DNA of 64,000 nucleotides from Methyloversatilis thermotolerans (GCF_000372885.1 NZ_KB889967.1:1429215-1493214); one strand, 5' to 3'; shown: positions 49,320 to 62,812, counted from the stretch's first letter. The notes: generated by a model not told the origin, from the sequence alone. Program-made: numbers and translations.

Positions 49320-50654
49320 TCAGGCCCTCGCGCCTCGCGAGGCAAACGGGTTGTGCGCAGTCTTGAACTCCACACGCAAGGGAGTGCCCTGGAGCTTGAA
49401 AGTTTCCAGGAAATTGCGTTCCAGAAAGCGCCGGTAGCTGTCGCTCACATGTTCCAGCGCGGACCCGTGGATCACGATGACCGGCGGATTCATCCCGCCC
49501 TGGTGCGCGTAGCGCATCTTGGGACGGAAAAGCCCATGCTTCGGAGGGGCTTGCTTCTCGATCGCCGCCTGCAGCGCACGCGTCAGTCTCGGTGTCGGCA
49601 GCTTGATCATGGCGGCTGCGTACGCCCCATCCACCGCCCCCAGCACACCGCTCACTCCCTGCCCTTCCAGCGCCGACATGTAGAGCTGCCGCGCGAACCC
49701 GAGGAAAGCGAGCTTGCGGGCAACTTCCCGCTTGAACAGTTCACGGCGATAGCTATCGACCGCGTCCCATTTATTGACGGCAAGCACCAGCGCGCGTCCA
49801 GTCTCGACAATGAAACCGCCGATGTGCGCATCCTGATCCGACACCTCCTGAGTCGCATCCAGCACCAGAACGCACACATTCGCCTGCTCGATCGCCTGCA
49901 CCGTCTTGATGACGGAAAACTTCTCGATCGACTCGAATACGCGCCCCTTGCGACGCAAGCCTGCCGTGTCGATCAGCGTGTACTGCTTGCCTCCACGCTC
50001 GAAGGGAATGCTGATGGCGTCGCGTGTCGTGCCGGCCTGGTCGAAGGCGATCACCCTTTCTTCGCCCAGCAGGGCATTGATCAGGGTCGACTTCCCGACG
50101 TTGGGGCGCCCGGCGACCGCTATCCTCGGTCCCTGCAGCGCCTCGTCGTCATCGCCCTCCTGCGGGAAAGGTGCAAGGCAATGTTCCAGCAGCGCGCGGA
50201 CGCCTTCGCCGTGCGCGGACGAAATCACGTGCAGGTCCGGTAACCCGAGTTCGTGGAATTCCGCGGCCACGATGTCACCACGCATGCCCTCGGCCTTGTT
50301 CACCGCCAGCACCAGCGGTTTGCCGCTCCGTCGCAGGCGTGCAGCGATTTCCCTGTCGTGGGCGGTAAGGCCTGCCCGCCCGTCGACGATGAACACCAGC
50401 ACATCGGCTTCGGCAATCGCCTGTTCGGCCTGCTGAGCCATCTCGACCATGATGCCATCGCGCGCGGTCGGTTCGAAACCGCCGGTATCGACGACGAGGA
50501 AAGGACGATCACCAAGGCGGCCGTTGCCGTAGTGGCGATCACGGGTCAGCCCGGGAAAATCGGCGACCAGCGCATCGCGTGTCTTGGTCAGACGGTTGAA
50601 CAGGGTGGACTTGCCCACATTGGGCCGCCCGACAAGTACCAGAACAGGCTTCAA
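49320..50654 (-). CDS. der: ribosome biogenesis GTPase Der (EngA)
   Basis: 444 residues with two G domains in tandem, G1 loops [14 protein letters not shown] (residue 9) and [14 protein letters not shown] (about 185), and a C-terminal KH-like domain. It assists 50S subunit assembly. It is the last gene of the minus-strand run from ndk, 9 bases after bamB. No clear terminator follows in the 245 bases before hfq. Confidence 0.97.
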   Translation of the reverse strand: MKPVLVLVGRPNVGKSTLFNRLTKTRDALVADFPGLTRDRHYGNGRLGDRPFLVVDTGGFEPTARDGIMVEMAQQAEQAIAEADVLVFIVDGRAGLTAHDREIAARLRRSGKPLVLAVNKAEGMRGDIVAAEFHELGLPDLHVISSAHGEGVRALLEHCLAPFPQEGDDDEALQGPRIAVAGRPNVGKSTLINALLGEERVIAFDQAGTTRDAISIPFERGGKQYTLIDTAGLRRKGRVFESIEKFSVIKTVQAIEQANVCVLVLDATQEVSDQDAHIGGFIVETGRALVLAVNKWDAVDSYRRELFKREVARKLAFLGFARQLYMSALEGQGVSGVLGAVDGAYAAAMIKLPTPRLTRALQAAIEKQAPPKHGLFRPKMRYAHQGGMNPPVIVIHGSALEHVSDSYRRFLERNFLETFKLQGTPLRVEFKTAHNPFASRGARA

Positions 50655-50663
50655 ATCAGATCC

Positions 50664-51803
50664 TTACCGGGCAGACAGCGCACGCACGCTGCCCGCACGG
50701 CTTTGCGCCACAAAGGCGCGGCCATAAGGTTGCATGGGTGCATCAATGGCGCTGCCATCGCCGCTCGCGCGAGCCGCGAAAGCACCATTCTCGCGTTGCA
50801 GCAGGTGCACGATACCCTCGATATCCGCCACCGCGACGAAACGTTCCAGTGCCAGCGGCTTGCCCGGATAACGCTTGGCCAGGCCGTCCTGCTTCCACAG
50901 GCTGGCACCGGTGGCACGATCCAGCGCATAGACCGAGCCCTTGTCATCACTCACATAGAGATTCTGGGCATCGACGTCGATGCCCGCGGAACTGGAAATA
51001 TCCCGCGTCCACAGGGCATTGCCACTGGCCAGATCGAAACATGCGACACGCCCCTGAAAGGCGCTGGAGCACACCTCGCGTCCGGCCACTACCGGCGTGC
51101 TGGTGATATCGGCGATGCGCTCGAGTTCGGTCGTTCCGCGCGGAAGGGCAACGGTGGCCTCCCAGACGGCGGCACCGCTCGTGCGGTTGATGGCCACCAG
51201 CTTGCCGCCCGGAAAGCCGGCGATCACCAGCGACGGCGTGGTGACCAGCCCCGCCGAGGTCCTCAACGTCAGCGCGGGATTGGCACGCTGGTAATTCCAC
51301 TTCCGCGCCCCGTCGGCTGCAGAAAAGGCCTGGACGCGGCTGTCCGAACTGCGCACGAACACCATGCCGTCGGACACTTCCGGCGCACTCAGGACTTCGG
51401 AGGTCACCACCGCCTGCCACAGTGGCTTGCCATCGGATGAAAAGGCGAGAACGTCGCCCTTTTCCGTGCCGACCACAACCAATTTGTCGTCCGCGCCCAC
51501 CCCACCGGACAACTTGCGGCCGGTATCGATCTTCCACATCAGCCGTCCGTCATCGATCCGCGCCAGCGACCCGTCGCGACCGGCGACATAGACCGTACCG
51601 TCGACCACCGCGGGCGAAAACACGAAATTCTCCGACTTGCCGGCACCAAAACGCCAGACCTCGGACACCTGCGCAGTTGGCTGTATCGCAACAAGCGGAG
51701 GAATCTTGGGTTTGGCCGGGCCGCTGAACGGATTCAGGCTGTCCAGGCTGGAGCAGCCATTCAGCAGCAGCACGCCGACCGCAAACAGGGCCGTACGCCT
51801 CAC
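50664..51803 (-). CDS. bamB: outer membrane assembly lipoprotein BamB
   Basis: 379 residues. The lipoprotein signal ends in LLNGC with lipidated Cys17. The rest is an eight-bladed PQQ-like propeller with repeated W-K and GDVLAFS/GSVYALD blade ends. BamB helps BamA insert outer-membrane proteins. Its ATG overlaps the yfgM stop by 4 bases, the usual yfgM-bamB-der order. Confidence 0.95.
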   Translation of the reverse strand: MRRTALFAVGVLLLNGCSSLDSLNPFSGPAKPKIPPLVAIQPTAQVSEVWRFGAGKSENFVFSPAVVDGTVYVAGRDGSLARIDDGRLMWKIDTGRKLSGGVGADDKLVVVGTEKGDVLAFSSDGKPLWQAVVTSEVLSAPEVSDGMVFVRSSDSRVQAFSAADGARKWNYQRANPALTLRTSAGLVTTPSLVIAGFPGGKLVAINRTSGAAVWEATVALPRGTTELERIADITSTPVVAGREVCSSAFQGRVACFDLASGNALWTRDISSSAGIDVDAQNLYVSDDKGSVYALDRATGASLWKQDGLAKRYPGKPLALERFVAVADIEGIVHLLQRENGAFAARASGDGSAIDAPMQPYGRAFVAQSRAGSVRALSAR

Positions 51804-52480
51804 TGCGGTCCTCCCACGGCGTCGAGCTTGATTTCGATGACATTGCGATAACCTTGCTGGGCAAGCATGAGCGTCGTGTCATCGCCCGCCTTCGCCAGCG
51901 CGTCGAAACGATCGAGCGCCGCCTTGTACTCCTTGCGCGCTTCATCGCGTTTGTCGCGCATGAGCTGAACATCGCCCTTTGCTTCCAGGTAGCGCACTTC
52001 CAGCGACACGTCCGGCTTGCCGTCATCCAGCATCTTTTGCGCGTCGTCGAACGCCTGATCCTCGATCAGCACATAGGCAAGACGCAGGCGGGCAAGATCG
52101 CGCAACACCGGATCGGTGGCATTCTCCTTCACCCATTCGAGCTGCGCGCGGGCCGTCTTGGTATCCCTGTTCTCGACATGCACCTTGGCCGACAGCAAGG
52201 CACCCAGCGTTGCATAGTGGCTGCTGCCGTACTGTTCGGTGAGCTGCCCCGCCGCCTCCCGCGTCTTCTGCAGATCGCCCGCCAACGCAGCTTGCTGCAG
52301 GGCATCGAAAATCATGCTGGCCCGGACCGACTGGTCACGGTTGTACCAGTTCCAGGCCTGCTGGCCGATGATGACTGCAGCGATGGCGATCACGGCCCAA
52401 CTGATCGCGTTGCCCCACTGCTTCCACCACGCCTTGATTGCCGAAAGCTGTTCCTGTTCTTCGAGATCGAGTGCTGCCAT
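51800..52480 (-). CDS. YfgM family tetratricopeptide protein
   Basis: 226 residues. A cytoplasmic leader EEQEQLSAIKAWWKQWGN, one membrane helix (AVIAIAAVIIGQQAW) and a periplasmic TPR-like helical region. In E. coli YfgM binds the SecYEG translocon with PpiD. It is located between hisS and bamB, the standard place. Confidence 0.9.
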   Translation of the reverse strand: MAALDLEEQEQLSAIKAWWKQWGNAISWAVIAIAAVIIGQQAWNWYNRDQSVRASMIFDALQQAALAGDLQKTREAAGQLTEQYGSSHYATLGALLSAKVHVENRDTKTARAQLEWVKENATDPVLRDLARLRLAYVLIEDQAFDDAQKMLDDGKPDVSLEVRYLEAKGDVQLMRDKRDEARKEYKAALDRFDALAKAGDDTTLMLAQQGYRNVIEIKLDAVGGPQ

Positions 52481-52520
52481 TTATGTCGGCTCCTGCCCGG
52501 TGCATCCGGTTGTCTGTGGA

Positions 52521-53807
52521 TTATTCGAAATCTTCGCTGTCGCCGCCCAGCAGGAGCATGCCCAGGTGCTCCGCGACGTCGTCCATGCTGACACGCTGCT
52601 GCTCACCGCCACGCAGCGGCTTGAACGTCACCTCTCCCGCCGCAATTTCGTCCTCGCCCAGGATGAGGGCGACGTTTGCGCCGGAGGCATCCGCCCGTTT
52701 CATCTGCGACTTGAAGCTGCCTCCACCGCAGTGCATGAGCACGGCGAAACCTGCATCGCGCAGACCTTCGGACAGACGCAGTGCGACCTGCTGCGAACCG
52801 CTTCCGGCGTGCACCACATAAGCCTCCGGACGGTCGATCAGCGCGTCCGCCTGACGGCTGTCCCACAGCGCCATCAGCCGTTCGATCCCCATCGCGAAAC
52901 CGGCCGCCGGGGCGGGCTTGCCGCCAAGCTGGGCAACCAGTCCATCGTAGCGGCCGCCTGCGCACACCGTTCCCTGGGCGCCAAGCTGGTCGGTCACCCA
53001 CTCGAATACGGTGAGGTTGTAGTAGTCCAGACCGCGCACGAGACGCGGATTGATGCGATAGGGGATGTTCGCCGCACGCAGCATGTCCTGAATGGCCGCG
53101 AAGTGATCGGACGATTCGGCCCCCAGGAAGTCGGCAAGCTTTGGCGCCGCTTCGACCAGGGCCTGCATGGCCGGGTTCTTGGTATCGAGGATGCGCAGCG
53201 GATTGCTGTGCAGGCGACGCCGTGCGTCTTCATCAAGCTCTGCCTGATGCGCCTCGAAATAGGCAATCAGCTCGGAGCGATGCAGCTTGCGCTCATCGGT
53301 CGAACCGAGCGAGTTGATTTCGAGCTTCACGCCCATCAGGTCCAGTTCGTCCCACAGGCGCTGGCACATGATGATGAGCTCTGCATCGATGTCCGGACCG
53401 GCGAAGCCAAGCGCCTCGACACCCACCTGGTGAAACTGGCGATAGCGCCCCTTCTGCGGACGTTCGTGACGGAACATCGGCCCCATGTACCAGAGTTTGC
53501 GCGGACTGTCGTACAGCAGATTGTGCTCGGTCACCGCACGCACGCATGACGCCGTACCTTCAGGGCGCAGCGTGAGGTTCTCGCCATTGAGCGCGTCCTC
53601 GAAGGAATACATTTCCTTCTCGACAATGTCGGTCACCTCGCCGATCGCCCGCTTGAACAGCGGCGTGTGTTCCAGCAGCGGCATGCGTATCGGACGATAG
53701 CCATAGGCCCGCAGCCAGTCGCGAACGATGGTTTCGAAGGCTTCCCAGCGCTCCGCCTCGTCCGGCAGGATGTCGTTCATGCCGCGAACGGCTTGCAGTC
53801 TGTTCAT
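52521..53807 (-). CDS. hisS: histidyl-tRNA synthetase
   Basis: 428 residues, class II synthetase. Motif 1 region, the motif 2 [16 protein letters not shown], and the histidine-specific LVRGLDYYN and [12 protein letters not shown] segments are present, with a C-terminal anticodon domain. It follows ispG by 9 bases. Confidence 0.97.
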   Translation of the reverse strand: MNRLQAVRGMNDILPDEAERWEAFETIVRDWLRAYGYRPIRMPLLEHTPLFKRAIGEVTDIVEKEMYSFEDALNGENLTLRPEGTASCVRAVTEHNLLYDSPRKLWYMGPMFRHERPQKGRYRQFHQVGVEALGFAGPDIDAELIIMCQRLWDELDLMGVKLEINSLGSTDERKLHRSELIAYFEAHQAELDEDARRRLHSNPLRILDTKNPAMQALVEAAPKLADFLGAESSDHFAAIQDMLRAANIPYRINPRLVRGLDYYNLTVFEWVTDQLGAQGTVCAGGRYDGLVAQLGGKPAPAAGFAMGIERLMALWDSRQADALIDRPEAYVVHAGSGSQQVALRLSEGLRDAGFAVLMHCGGGSFKSQMKRADASGANVALILGEDEIAAGEVTFKPLRGGEQQRVSMDDVAEHLGMLLLGGDSEDFE

Positions 53808-53816
53808 TCGTTTCGA

Positions 53817-55066
<1,250 letters not shown>

Positions 55067-55070
<4 letters not shown>

Positions 55071-55951
55071 TCAAGCCTCAGACGCGCGACGTCGACCTTG
55101 GTTGAGGGCGACAGATCGTAGGGAGCACCATCGACCTCCAGCTTTACGGAGCGGGCATTGCCCACGACGATGGATACCGGATAAGCCACATTGATCTGGC
55201 GGCTGCTGCCGCCACGGTTGAGGTCGGACACGACAATGCGGTCCTGGGCGTCCCGGATCTCCACCCACGAATCCTGGCTGAAGGCAAAGGAAAGCTGGTG
55301 CTGCCCGGTGGCCGGCGCCTGCATCGCGCGAGGCGACTCCTGCCCCGACGCGATGACCACAGGCTCGGTTTCCGCCGGCGCGGACTCCAGCGGCGTCCCC
55401 GGATCACTGTCAGGTGAAGCGAACGCATCGGCCTGAACAGCCCCGGATTCATCGACTGGCGGTCCCTGCGTCTGCATGCCGGCCGGATTCACCTCGACCG
55501 CGCGATCGGACATCTCTTCGCCAGGCACCGTCTGAGGCCAGTATTCAAACCAGACGTAGAGCCCGACGGCAGCGATGACCGGTACGCTGAGCGCGACGAG
55601 CGGCAGCATCCACCTGCGACGCGGGGACTGCATCGGCATTGCCACCCCGGTATCCCGCCGTTCAACAAGCAACGGACTGGGCGTGACATGCTGGATATCG
55701 AGCTGCTCCAGCAGCGCCTGCGGATCGAGGCCCATCAAGGACGCGTAATTCCTGATGAACCCGCGCGCATAGGTTGGATTGAGCAGGCGATCGTAGGCGT
55801 CGTCCTCGATCGCCTGGACCTGCCGCGGAGACAGCTTGATTGCCGCGCCAACGCTCGCGACCGACATGCCGCGTGCCTCGCGCGCCTGCCTCAGCACTCC
55901 GCCCACAGACGCAAGCACCGTCTGTTCCGTGGCGACCTCATCCATCGTCAT
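55067..55951 (-). CDS. RodZ-like helix-turn-helix membrane protein
   Basis: 294 residues. A cytoplasmic HTH_25 domain ([19 protein letters not shown], then [12 protein letters not shown]), one membrane helix near 113-135 ([21 protein letters not shown]), a Pro/Ser/Glu-rich linker and a C-terminal DUF4115 domain ([16 protein letters not shown]). RodZ links MreB to the cell wall machinery. Lies between pilW and ispG, overlapping both. Confidence 0.88.
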
Positions 55952-56775
55952 CAGTCGTAATTCCCCTGCATCAACGCCTGATGCTCAGGCGTTCCCGCGA
56001 AACGTCGCCGCAACTGGCTGGCAAACCCCGCTTCGGCCACCTTGTCGCCCAGCTTGCGCTCTATGCGCACTGCCAGCCACAGACTTTCCGCAACCGGATC
56101 CTGCTGGGCGTGAAATTCGCTCAGATACTTGCGCGCCTCGATGAAGTTGCCGCGACGGTAGAAAAGATCCGCGAGGTTGTAGACCGCCTGCGAATTCCTG
56201 GGATCTGCATTGACCGCCCGCAGGAAATTGACTTCTGCGGTGGCCAGATCGCCCGCCCGCATCGCACACATCCCTGCGTTGGTGTACGGACGCGTCGGGA
56301 AGTTGTAAAGCGGGTTCCGTATCGCCGCGTTGAAAAGCGCCATCGCACGCGCGGTGTCCCCGCCCTGGCAAAGGAACCAGCCGAAATTGTTGTTGATATC
56401 CGGATCGTTCGGCGCCAGCCGCAAGGCTTTCTCGAAGTTCTCCTGTGCCAGCGGCCGCTCCTGAAGATACATGTGCGCGAGCGCCTTGAGGTTGTAGGCG
56501 GGTCCATAGGTGCTGTCATCGCGCAGCGCCATTTTCGCCTCCTCCAGCGCCACCGCGACGTTTCCGGCTTCAAGATAGGCAAGACCAAGATCCGTGTGGG
56601 ACTTCGCGCGGGTACGCGAAGCACCGGTCACGACGGGTTCGACCGGCTTGTAGTCCGACACCGGCGCGGAAGTGGCCGGAGATGCAGGGCTCGCCCCGCC
56701 CTGAGTGCCGGCGCAAGCGGCAAGCAGGGACGCCAGGCATACAGCCACGAACACGCCCGGAATGAATCTTTTCAC
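55951..56775 (-). CDS. pilW: type IV pilus biogenesis/stability protein PilW (PilF)
   Basis: 274 residues. A lipoprotein signal ([16 protein letters not shown]) and about six TPR units ([36 protein letters not shown]). PilW/PilF is the pilotin that places the PilQ secretin. The start is GTG 56775, overlapping the rlmN stop (GTGA) with AGGAGG 10 bases upstream. No other pilus genes are in this window. Confidence 0.9.
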   Translation of the reverse strand: MKRFIPGVFVAVCLASLLAACAGTQGGASPASPATSAPVSDYKPVEPVVTGASRTRAKSHTDLGLAYLEAGNVAVALEEAKMALRDDSTYGPAYNLKALAHMYLQERPLAQENFEKALRLAPNDPDINNNFGWFLCQGGDTARAMALFNAAIRNPLYNFPTRPYTNAGMCAMRAGDLATAEVNFLRAVNADPRNSQAVYNLADLFYRRGNFIEARKYLSEFHAQQDPVAESLWLAVRIERKLGDKVAEAGFASQLRRRFAGTPEHQALMQGNYD

Positions 56776-57881
56776 CGTGCTGGAACCTCCTGCAAGGGTA
56801 TGGTCTTGCGGGTACGACGGGTGCGATCCAGCACCTGACCCGCCAGCTGGCCGCATGCTGCGTCGACATCGTCTCCGCGCGTCTTGCGCGTGGTCGTGAC
56901 GATACCTGCGGACATCAGGATTTCCGAGAAACGGCGGATGCGCTCCTTGGATGAACGCCCGAAAGGCGCTTGTGGAAAAGGGTTGAACGGAATCAGGTTG
57001 TACTTGCAAGGTACCTGTCGAGCAATATCGACCAGTTGTCGCGCATGCTCGTCGCTGTCGTTCACACCATCAAGCATCACGTACTCGAACGTAATGAAAT
57101 CACGCGGAGCACGATCGAGATAGCGCACGCATGCGGCAAGAAGTTCGCGCAGCGGATACTTGCGATTGATGGGCACCAGTTCGTCACGCAACGCATCGGT
57201 CGGTGCATGCAAGGACACCGCAAGAGCAACAGGACAGGCATCCCGCAGGCGGTCGATGGCCGGCACGATGCCCGAGGTCGACACCGTGACCCGTCGCCTC
57301 GACAAGCCGTAGGCATTGTCGTCCAGCATGAGCCTGAGAGCGGCCACCGTGGCATCGAAATTGGCAAGAGGTTCGCCCATGCCCATCATGACCACGTTCG
57401 AAATGACACGTTCGCCATCATTCTCGCCACCGCGAACCGCACCGAGGGCACGGTTCGCGAGCCAGAGCTGGCCAATGATCTCGGCAACCTCCAGATTGCG
57501 GTTGAAGCCCTGCTTGCCGGTGGAGCAGAAGGCGCAATCCAGCGCACATCCTGCCTGCGTCGAAATGCACAGCGTGCCACGGCGCTCTTCCGGAATGAAG
57601 ACCGTTTCGACCGCATTGCCGTTGCCGACGTCGATCAGCCACTTGCGCGTACCGTCGCTGCTGACCGAGTCACGAACAGGCACCGGCGCGTCGACGCACG
57701 CGATCTCGGACAGCCTGGCGCGCAGCGACTTGGCAACATCGCTCATGGCCTCGAAGTCGCCCTCGCCATTGCGATGGATCCAGCGCATCACCTGCCGGGC
57801 GCGAAAGGGCTTCTCGCCTAGACTTGCGAAGAAGTCAGCGAAGCCCTGGGCATCGAACTGCAGCAGGTTGGTGCGGGTCAC
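56772..57881 (-). CDS. rlmN: dual-specificity RNA methyltransferase RlmN
   Basis: 369 residues, radical SAM enzyme with CALDCAFC cluster motif (CxxxCxxC) and the [11 protein letters not shown] segment. It methylates A2503 of 23S rRNA and A37 of some tRNAs. The GTG at 57881 starts 10 bases after the ndk stop. It precedes pilW, the common order in this phylum. Confidence 0.96.
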   Translation of the reverse strand: MTRTNLLQFDAQGFADFFASLGEKPFRARQVMRWIHRNGEGDFEAMSDVAKSLRARLSEIACVDAPVPVRDSVSSDGTRKWLIDVGNGNAVETVFIPEERRGTLCISTQAGCALDCAFCSTGKQGFNRNLEVAEIIGQLWLANRALGAVRGGENDGERVISNVVMMGMGEPLANFDATVAALRLMLDDNAYGLSRRRVTVSTSGIVPAIDRLRDACPVALAVSLHAPTDALRDELVPINRKYPLRELLAACVRYLDRAPRDFITFEYVMLDGVNDSDEHARQLVDIARQVPCKYNLIPFNPFPQAPFGRSSKERIRRFSEILMSAGIVTTTRKTRGDDVDAACGQLAGQVLDRTRRTRKTIPLQEVPAR

Positions 57882-57891
57882 GCGGTCGCTC

Positions 57892-58317
57892 TCAGCGCGA
57901 ATAGACGTTCAGCGCCGGGAAGAAGTAAGCGATTTCGACTGCCGCCGTTTCGGGTGCGTCGGAACCATGCACCGCGTTGGCATCGATGGAATCCGCGAAG
58001 TCGGCGCGAATGGTGCCGGCAGCGGCCTTCTTCGGATCGGTGGCGCCCATCAGGTCACGGTTCTTCAGGATGGCGCCTTCGCCCTCGAGCACCTGGATCA
58101 TGACCGGGCCGGACACCATGAAGTCGACCAGATCCTTGAAGAAGGGGCGCTCGCGGTGCACGGCGTAAAAGCCTTCGGCTTCCGCGCGCGACAGTTGCGC
58201 CATGCGCGCCGCAACGATCTTCAGGCCGGCATCTTCGAAGCGCTGGTAGATCTTGCCGATCACGTTCTTGGCAACTGCGTCGGGCTTGATGATCGAAAGG
58301 GTGCGTTCAACGGCCAT
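57892..58317 (-). CDS. ndk: nucleoside diphosphate kinase
   Basis: 141 residues. The start [15 protein letters not shown] and the catalytic His in [12 protein letters not shown] are clear. It phosphorylates NDPs from ATP. GGAG is 6 bases before ATG 58317. The first gene of the ndk-rlmN-pilW-rodZ-ispG-hisS-yfgM-bamB-der run, all same-strand with short gaps or overlaps. Confidence 0.97.
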   Translation of the reverse strand: MAVERTLSIIKPDAVAKNVIGKIYQRFEDAGLKIVAARMAQLSRAEAEGFYAVHRERPFFKDLVDFMVSGPVMIQVLEGEGAILKNRDLMGATDPKKAAAGTIRADFADSIDANAVHGSDAPETAAVEIAYFFPALNVYSR

Positions 58318-58447
58318 GGAAATCTCCAGTGATGGCTTGTGTGGATGGGAAAGGACAACCCGAGATTGTACCAATTGCGGCGCCTCACGTCTTGCCGGCA
58401 ACGGCCGGGCAAGCGGCACCCGCCAGCCACCCTCTGACGGCATGAAT

Positions 58448-58494
58448 TTTCAGTAATTACTGAAACTTTGATATAAACTAAAAGAACTTCAGTT
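58448..58494 (+). promoter_or_regulatory. palindromic operator and promoter of the cio operon
   Basis: An 18-bp perfect palindrome TTTCAGTAATTACTGAAA (58448-58465) is followed by a TATAAA -10 element (58472-58477) and another TTCAGT half-site (58489-58494). The palindrome covers the -35 region. This is what an autoregulating MarR/GbsR-type repressor encoded next would bind. AT-richness contrasts strongly with the surroundings. Confidence 0.7.
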
Positions 58495-58521
58495 TGGTCT
58501 TGCGGAACCGAAAAAGCGGAC

Positions 58522-59067
58522 ATGACTCCCCTCATCCAGAGCTTTGTTGCCCACTTTGGCGAGATGGGCAGCCGTTGGGGCATCAATCGCACGGTCGGGC
58601 AGATCTACGCGCTCATTTTCGTCTCTCCACGCCCACTGTGCGCCGACGAGATCGCGGACGCCCTCTCCTATTCCCGCTCCAACGTCAGCATGGGCCTCAA
58701 GGAGCTGCAGTCATGGCGACTGGTGAAGCTGCGACATATCGCCGGAGACCGCCGCGAGTACTTCGAGGCGCCCAGCGACGCATGGGAAATCTTCCGCACG
58801 CTGGCCGAGGAAAGGCGCCGCCGCGAAATGGAGCCGACGCTGTCCATGCTGCGCAGCGCCCTGCTCGAAGTCCCGACGAATGATGAAGATCGTGTCGCGC
58901 AGGAACGCATGCGCGGCATGCACGAACTCATCGAAATGATGAGCAACTGGTTCGACGACATACAGAGACTCGACGCCCAGACGCTGGCCAGGTTGATGCG
59001 CATGGGTGCAAGGGTCCAGAAACTGCTGGAACTGACCGGCCAGCTCAAATCCGGCAGCAAGGAGTGA
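58522..59067 (+). CDS. GbsR/MarR-type transcriptional regulator
   Basis: 181 residues. A winged helix region at about 25-85 (RTVGQIYALIFVSPRPLCADEIADAL then SRSNVSMGLKELQSW) as in GbsR-like regulators, then a helical C-terminal dimer region. It precedes cioAB by 9 bases, and the palindrome in its promoter suggests that it controls itself and the oxidase. The signal sensed is unknown; oxygen or respiratory state is a guess from the neighbours. Confidence 0.85.
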   Translation: MTPLIQSFVAHFGEMGSRWGINRTVGQIYALIFVSPRPLCADEIADALSYSRSNVSMGLKELQSWRLVKLRHIAGDRREYFEAPSDAWEIFRTLAEERRRREMEPTLSMLRSALLEVPTNDEDRVAQERMRGMHELIEMMSNWFDDIQRLDAQTLARLMRMGARVQKLLELTGQLKSGSKE

Positions 59068-59076
59068 GACCGCAAG

Positions 59077-60458
<1,382 letters not shown>

Positions 60459-60462
<4 letters not shown>

Positions 60463-61454
60463 GCTGGGCTGAATTCCTGCCCGTCATTTTCATGGGACTG
60501 ATGGGCCTCGCGATGTTCCTCTACGTCGTACTCGACGGCTTCGATCTTGGCGTCGGCATGCTGCTGCATCGGGCCGACGACGACCAGAAGGACATGATGA
60601 TCGCATCGATCGGCCCTTTCTGGGATGCCAACGAAACCTGGCTCGTACTTGGCGTCGGCATACTGCTGATCGCTTTCCCAAAGGCGCACGGCGTCGTGAT
60701 GACTGCGCTCTATCTGCCGATCGCCCTGATGCTCATCGGCATCATCCTGCGCGGCGTGGCTTTCGACTTCCGGGTGAAGGCCCAGGACGTGCACAAACCG
60801 CGCTGGAATTTCATCTTTTTCGCCGGTTCAACCATCACCGCGCTCGCACAGGGCTGGATGCTGGGACGCTTCATTACCGGCTTTGCCGAAGGCTTGGATT
60901 TCGATCTGTTCGCCGCAGCCATCGCGCTGGCCCTGCCTTGCGCCTATGTGCTGATGGGCGCCACCTGGCTGGTATTGAAGACGGAAGGCGACCTGCAGCA
61001 GCGCGCCGCTCATTGGGGCAGACTGGCGCTGATTCCGGTCATCATCGGGATGGCACTGATTTCGATCGCCACGCCATGGGTCAGCCACACTGTCGCCGAG
61101 CGCTGGTTCACGCTTCCCGCCTTCATCGGCCTGCTGCCCATACCTTTCGCCACCCTCGCCTGTTTCGTCGCACTGTGGTGGACGCTGGATGGACAGCGCG
61201 CGCTGGGCAGCCTGTGCTGGCTGCCCTTTGTGCTGACCGTGGGCGTATTCATGATGGGCGGACTCGGCCTTGCCTACAGCCTCTACCCTTATGTCGTGAT
61301 GGATCGCATCACGATCTGGCAGGCGGCAAGCTCGACCGCGTCGCTCAACCTCATCCTGGCCGGATGCGCCATCACGGTACCGACCATCCTCGCCTACACC
61401 TTTTTCGCGCACCGCGTCTTCTGGGGCAAAGCGACCGCACTGCGCTACGGGTGA
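60459..61454 (+). CDS. cioB: cytochrome bd-type quinol oxidase subunit II
   Basis: 331 residues, eight or nine hydrophobic helices. The N-terminus YVVLDGFDLGVGML and the GPFWDANETWLVLG segment are the family signatures. Its ATG overlaps the cioA stop by 4 bases. No CydX-like short frame follows, in line with CIO-type operons. Confidence 0.93.
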
Positions 61455-61463
61455 ACGCCAGCG

Positions 61464-61492
61464 GCGCGCGACACCTGAAACGCGTCGCGCGC
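61464..61492. repeat. GC-rich hairpin after cioB
   Basis: A 9-bp stem (61464-61472 with 61484-61492) and an 11-base loop lie between the convergent cioB and the small hypothetical gene. No T-run follows on either strand. Confidence 0.4.
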
Positions 61493-61505
61493 GCCCCCGA
61501 CCCGC

Positions 61506-61817
61506 TCAACGAGCCGGAAACACCTTCACGCAATCACCCAGATCGAACATGAGCACCAGGCGCACACCCTCCAGCCTGGCGGCCACTGCCTCGACATCGC
61601 GCCAGCTATGGAATCCGTTCGCCTCGCCTACGGCTTCGGTCCATTCATCAGCACCCGCGCCGGCAGCAACGAGAAAGAACTCGTCCCGAAGTCGCTGCAC
61701 CCCGAAACCCAGCCACTGCGCCGCATCGGGCAACCCCAAAGAAGATTTCAACCAGGCCATCGGTGTGACGTCACGCGCCGGGACATCGCTGCGCTTATCC
61801 AACTTTCCCTTATACAT
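61506..61817 (-). CDS. unrecognised small protein
   Basis: 103 residues from ATG 61817, which has GGAGG 5 bases upstream (the frame's first ATG, 61832, is less well placed). Notable stretches are TPMAWLKSSLGLPDAAQWLGFG, here WLKSSLGLPDAAQW, and the hydrophobic end RLVLMFDLGDCVKVF. No signal peptide or membrane helix. Soluble and acidic; I do not recognise the family. Good start signal and normal codon use suggest a real gene. Confidence 0.6.
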   Translation of the reverse strand: MYKGKLDKRSDVPARDVTPMAWLKSSLGLPDAAQWLGFGVQRLRDEFFLVAAGAGADEWTEAVGEANGFHSWRDVEAVAARLEGVRLVLMFDLGDCVKVFPAR

Positions 61818-62520
61818 ACCTTCCTCCAGCATAACCCCATGTCATGATAACGGGATAAGCGGACGGTTCGCCAGCCCTGCAGGTCAATACGGCGAGATTC
61901 CTGAATTTCTGTAATTCCGCGGGCCGAGGACGACGCGCAGGAACTGCGGAGATCGATAGACATGTTGCCCGAGGTCGCAACGACGGAAGCCGGCGGCAAC
62001 AACGTCGGCCACTTCGCTCCGTCCTGGCCGCGCGGCGCGCACAGGCTCGAGCCCACCCGGATGACGGACTGTGCGGGGTAATGAGCGAATGCGGAAGCAG
62101 GCATGCTCGGGTCGCACCCGCCGAAGCCTGGAGCCCTGCACCGCGACAGTACGCGACGCGGCGAATTCGGATGCGACTGAAGCCCGAGATTATCCACCCG
62201 ACATTTCCGGAGCACGTGCCGGCGAGAATGACAGGAGTGGGATCCATCCGTGTCCCCGGAACGGCCAACTCTCCATCGCGAGAATTTGTCTGGCGGATGC
62301 GGCGGCGAAGGTCATGAGCGGCGCCCGACGCACGGAACAGCCGCCCGCGAGCACCGCAAACCCTTCGCAGTCTGTCACGGCCGCTGGGAAAGCCCGGTTC
62401 AGGCCCGGCACAAGCAATCGGGCATTCCGCCGAAAATTGCCGGCAGGAGCGGCGCGCAGCCCTCACTCGTCGTGACGAACGACGCTTGAAACGGCTACCC
62501 GCCTAACCCCGGAAGCCGGA
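61818..62520. other. 700-base region without a recognised gene
   Basis: Open frames exist on both strands, but their translations are Arg/Ser/Ala-rich with no family likeness and no ribosome sites. No repeats, insertion sequence ends or tRNA fragments were noticed. A degraded gene or an RNA gene cannot be excluded by reading alone. Confidence 0.5.
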
Positions 62521-62550
62521 AAAGAAAAAGGCCAGTCAATCGACTGGCCT
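62521..62550 (-). terminator. Rho-independent terminator after tRNA-Arg
   Basis: A perfect 8-bp stem (62531-62538 GGCCAGTC with 62543-62550), loop GATT on the minus strand, followed by TTTTTCTTTT (from A-rich 62521-62530). Confidence 0.88.
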
Positions 62551-62576
62551 ATCTCTTTGATTCCCTGCGGTATTTT

Positions 62577-62652
62577 GGCGCGCCCGGAGCGATTCGAACG
62601 CCCGACCCCTTGGTTCGTAGCCAAGTACTCTATCCAGCTGAGCTACGGGCGC
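62577..62652 (-). tRNA. tRNA-Arg (anticodon ACG)
   Basis: 76 bases with encoded CCA. The acceptor stem is GCGCCCG/CGGGCGC, the anticodon stem CTTGG/CCAAG with loop CTACGAA gives ACG (read as ICG), and the T-arm GGGCGTTCGAATCGCTC follows. It has its own promoter and terminator. Confidence 0.96.
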
Positions 62653-62668
62653 GCTGCAGAGAGGCGAA

Positions 62669-62696
62669 ACTATAGCACGTTTTTTACGTGTTGCAA
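62669..62696 (-). promoter_or_regulatory. sigma-70 promoter of tRNA-Arg
   Basis: Minus strand: TTGCAA (-35), 16 bases, TATAGT (-10), the latter 17 bases before the tRNA. The spacer contains a perfect repeat CACGT-N5-ACGTG (62676-62690). Confidence 0.6.
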
Positions 62697-62718
62697 GTGC
62701 TCGACAATTACTCACACT

Positions 62719-62812
62719 TGGCGGAGAGAGAGGGATTCGAACCCTCGATACAGGTTTTGGCCCGTATGCTCCCTTAGCAGGGGAGTGCCTTCGACCTCTC
62801 GGCCATCTCTCC
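62719..62812 (-). tRNA. tRNA-Ser (anticodon GCT)
   Basis: 94 bases with encoded CCA. The acceptor stem is GGAGAGA/TCTCTCC, the anticodon stem CTCCC/GGGAG with loop CTGCTAA gives GCT, and the long variable arm is as expected for serine. It lies between lysC and tRNA-Arg. Confidence 0.97.

Noticed and set aside
61455..61505. Possible cydX after cioB
   Set aside because: No short membrane-helix frame with a start site is present; CIO-type operons usually lack it.
61810..62466. A 218-residue open frame on the - strand in the gap before tRNA-Arg
   Set aside because: Arg/Ser/Cys-rich translation, no ribosome site, overlaps the start of the small protein gene; not convincing as a gene.
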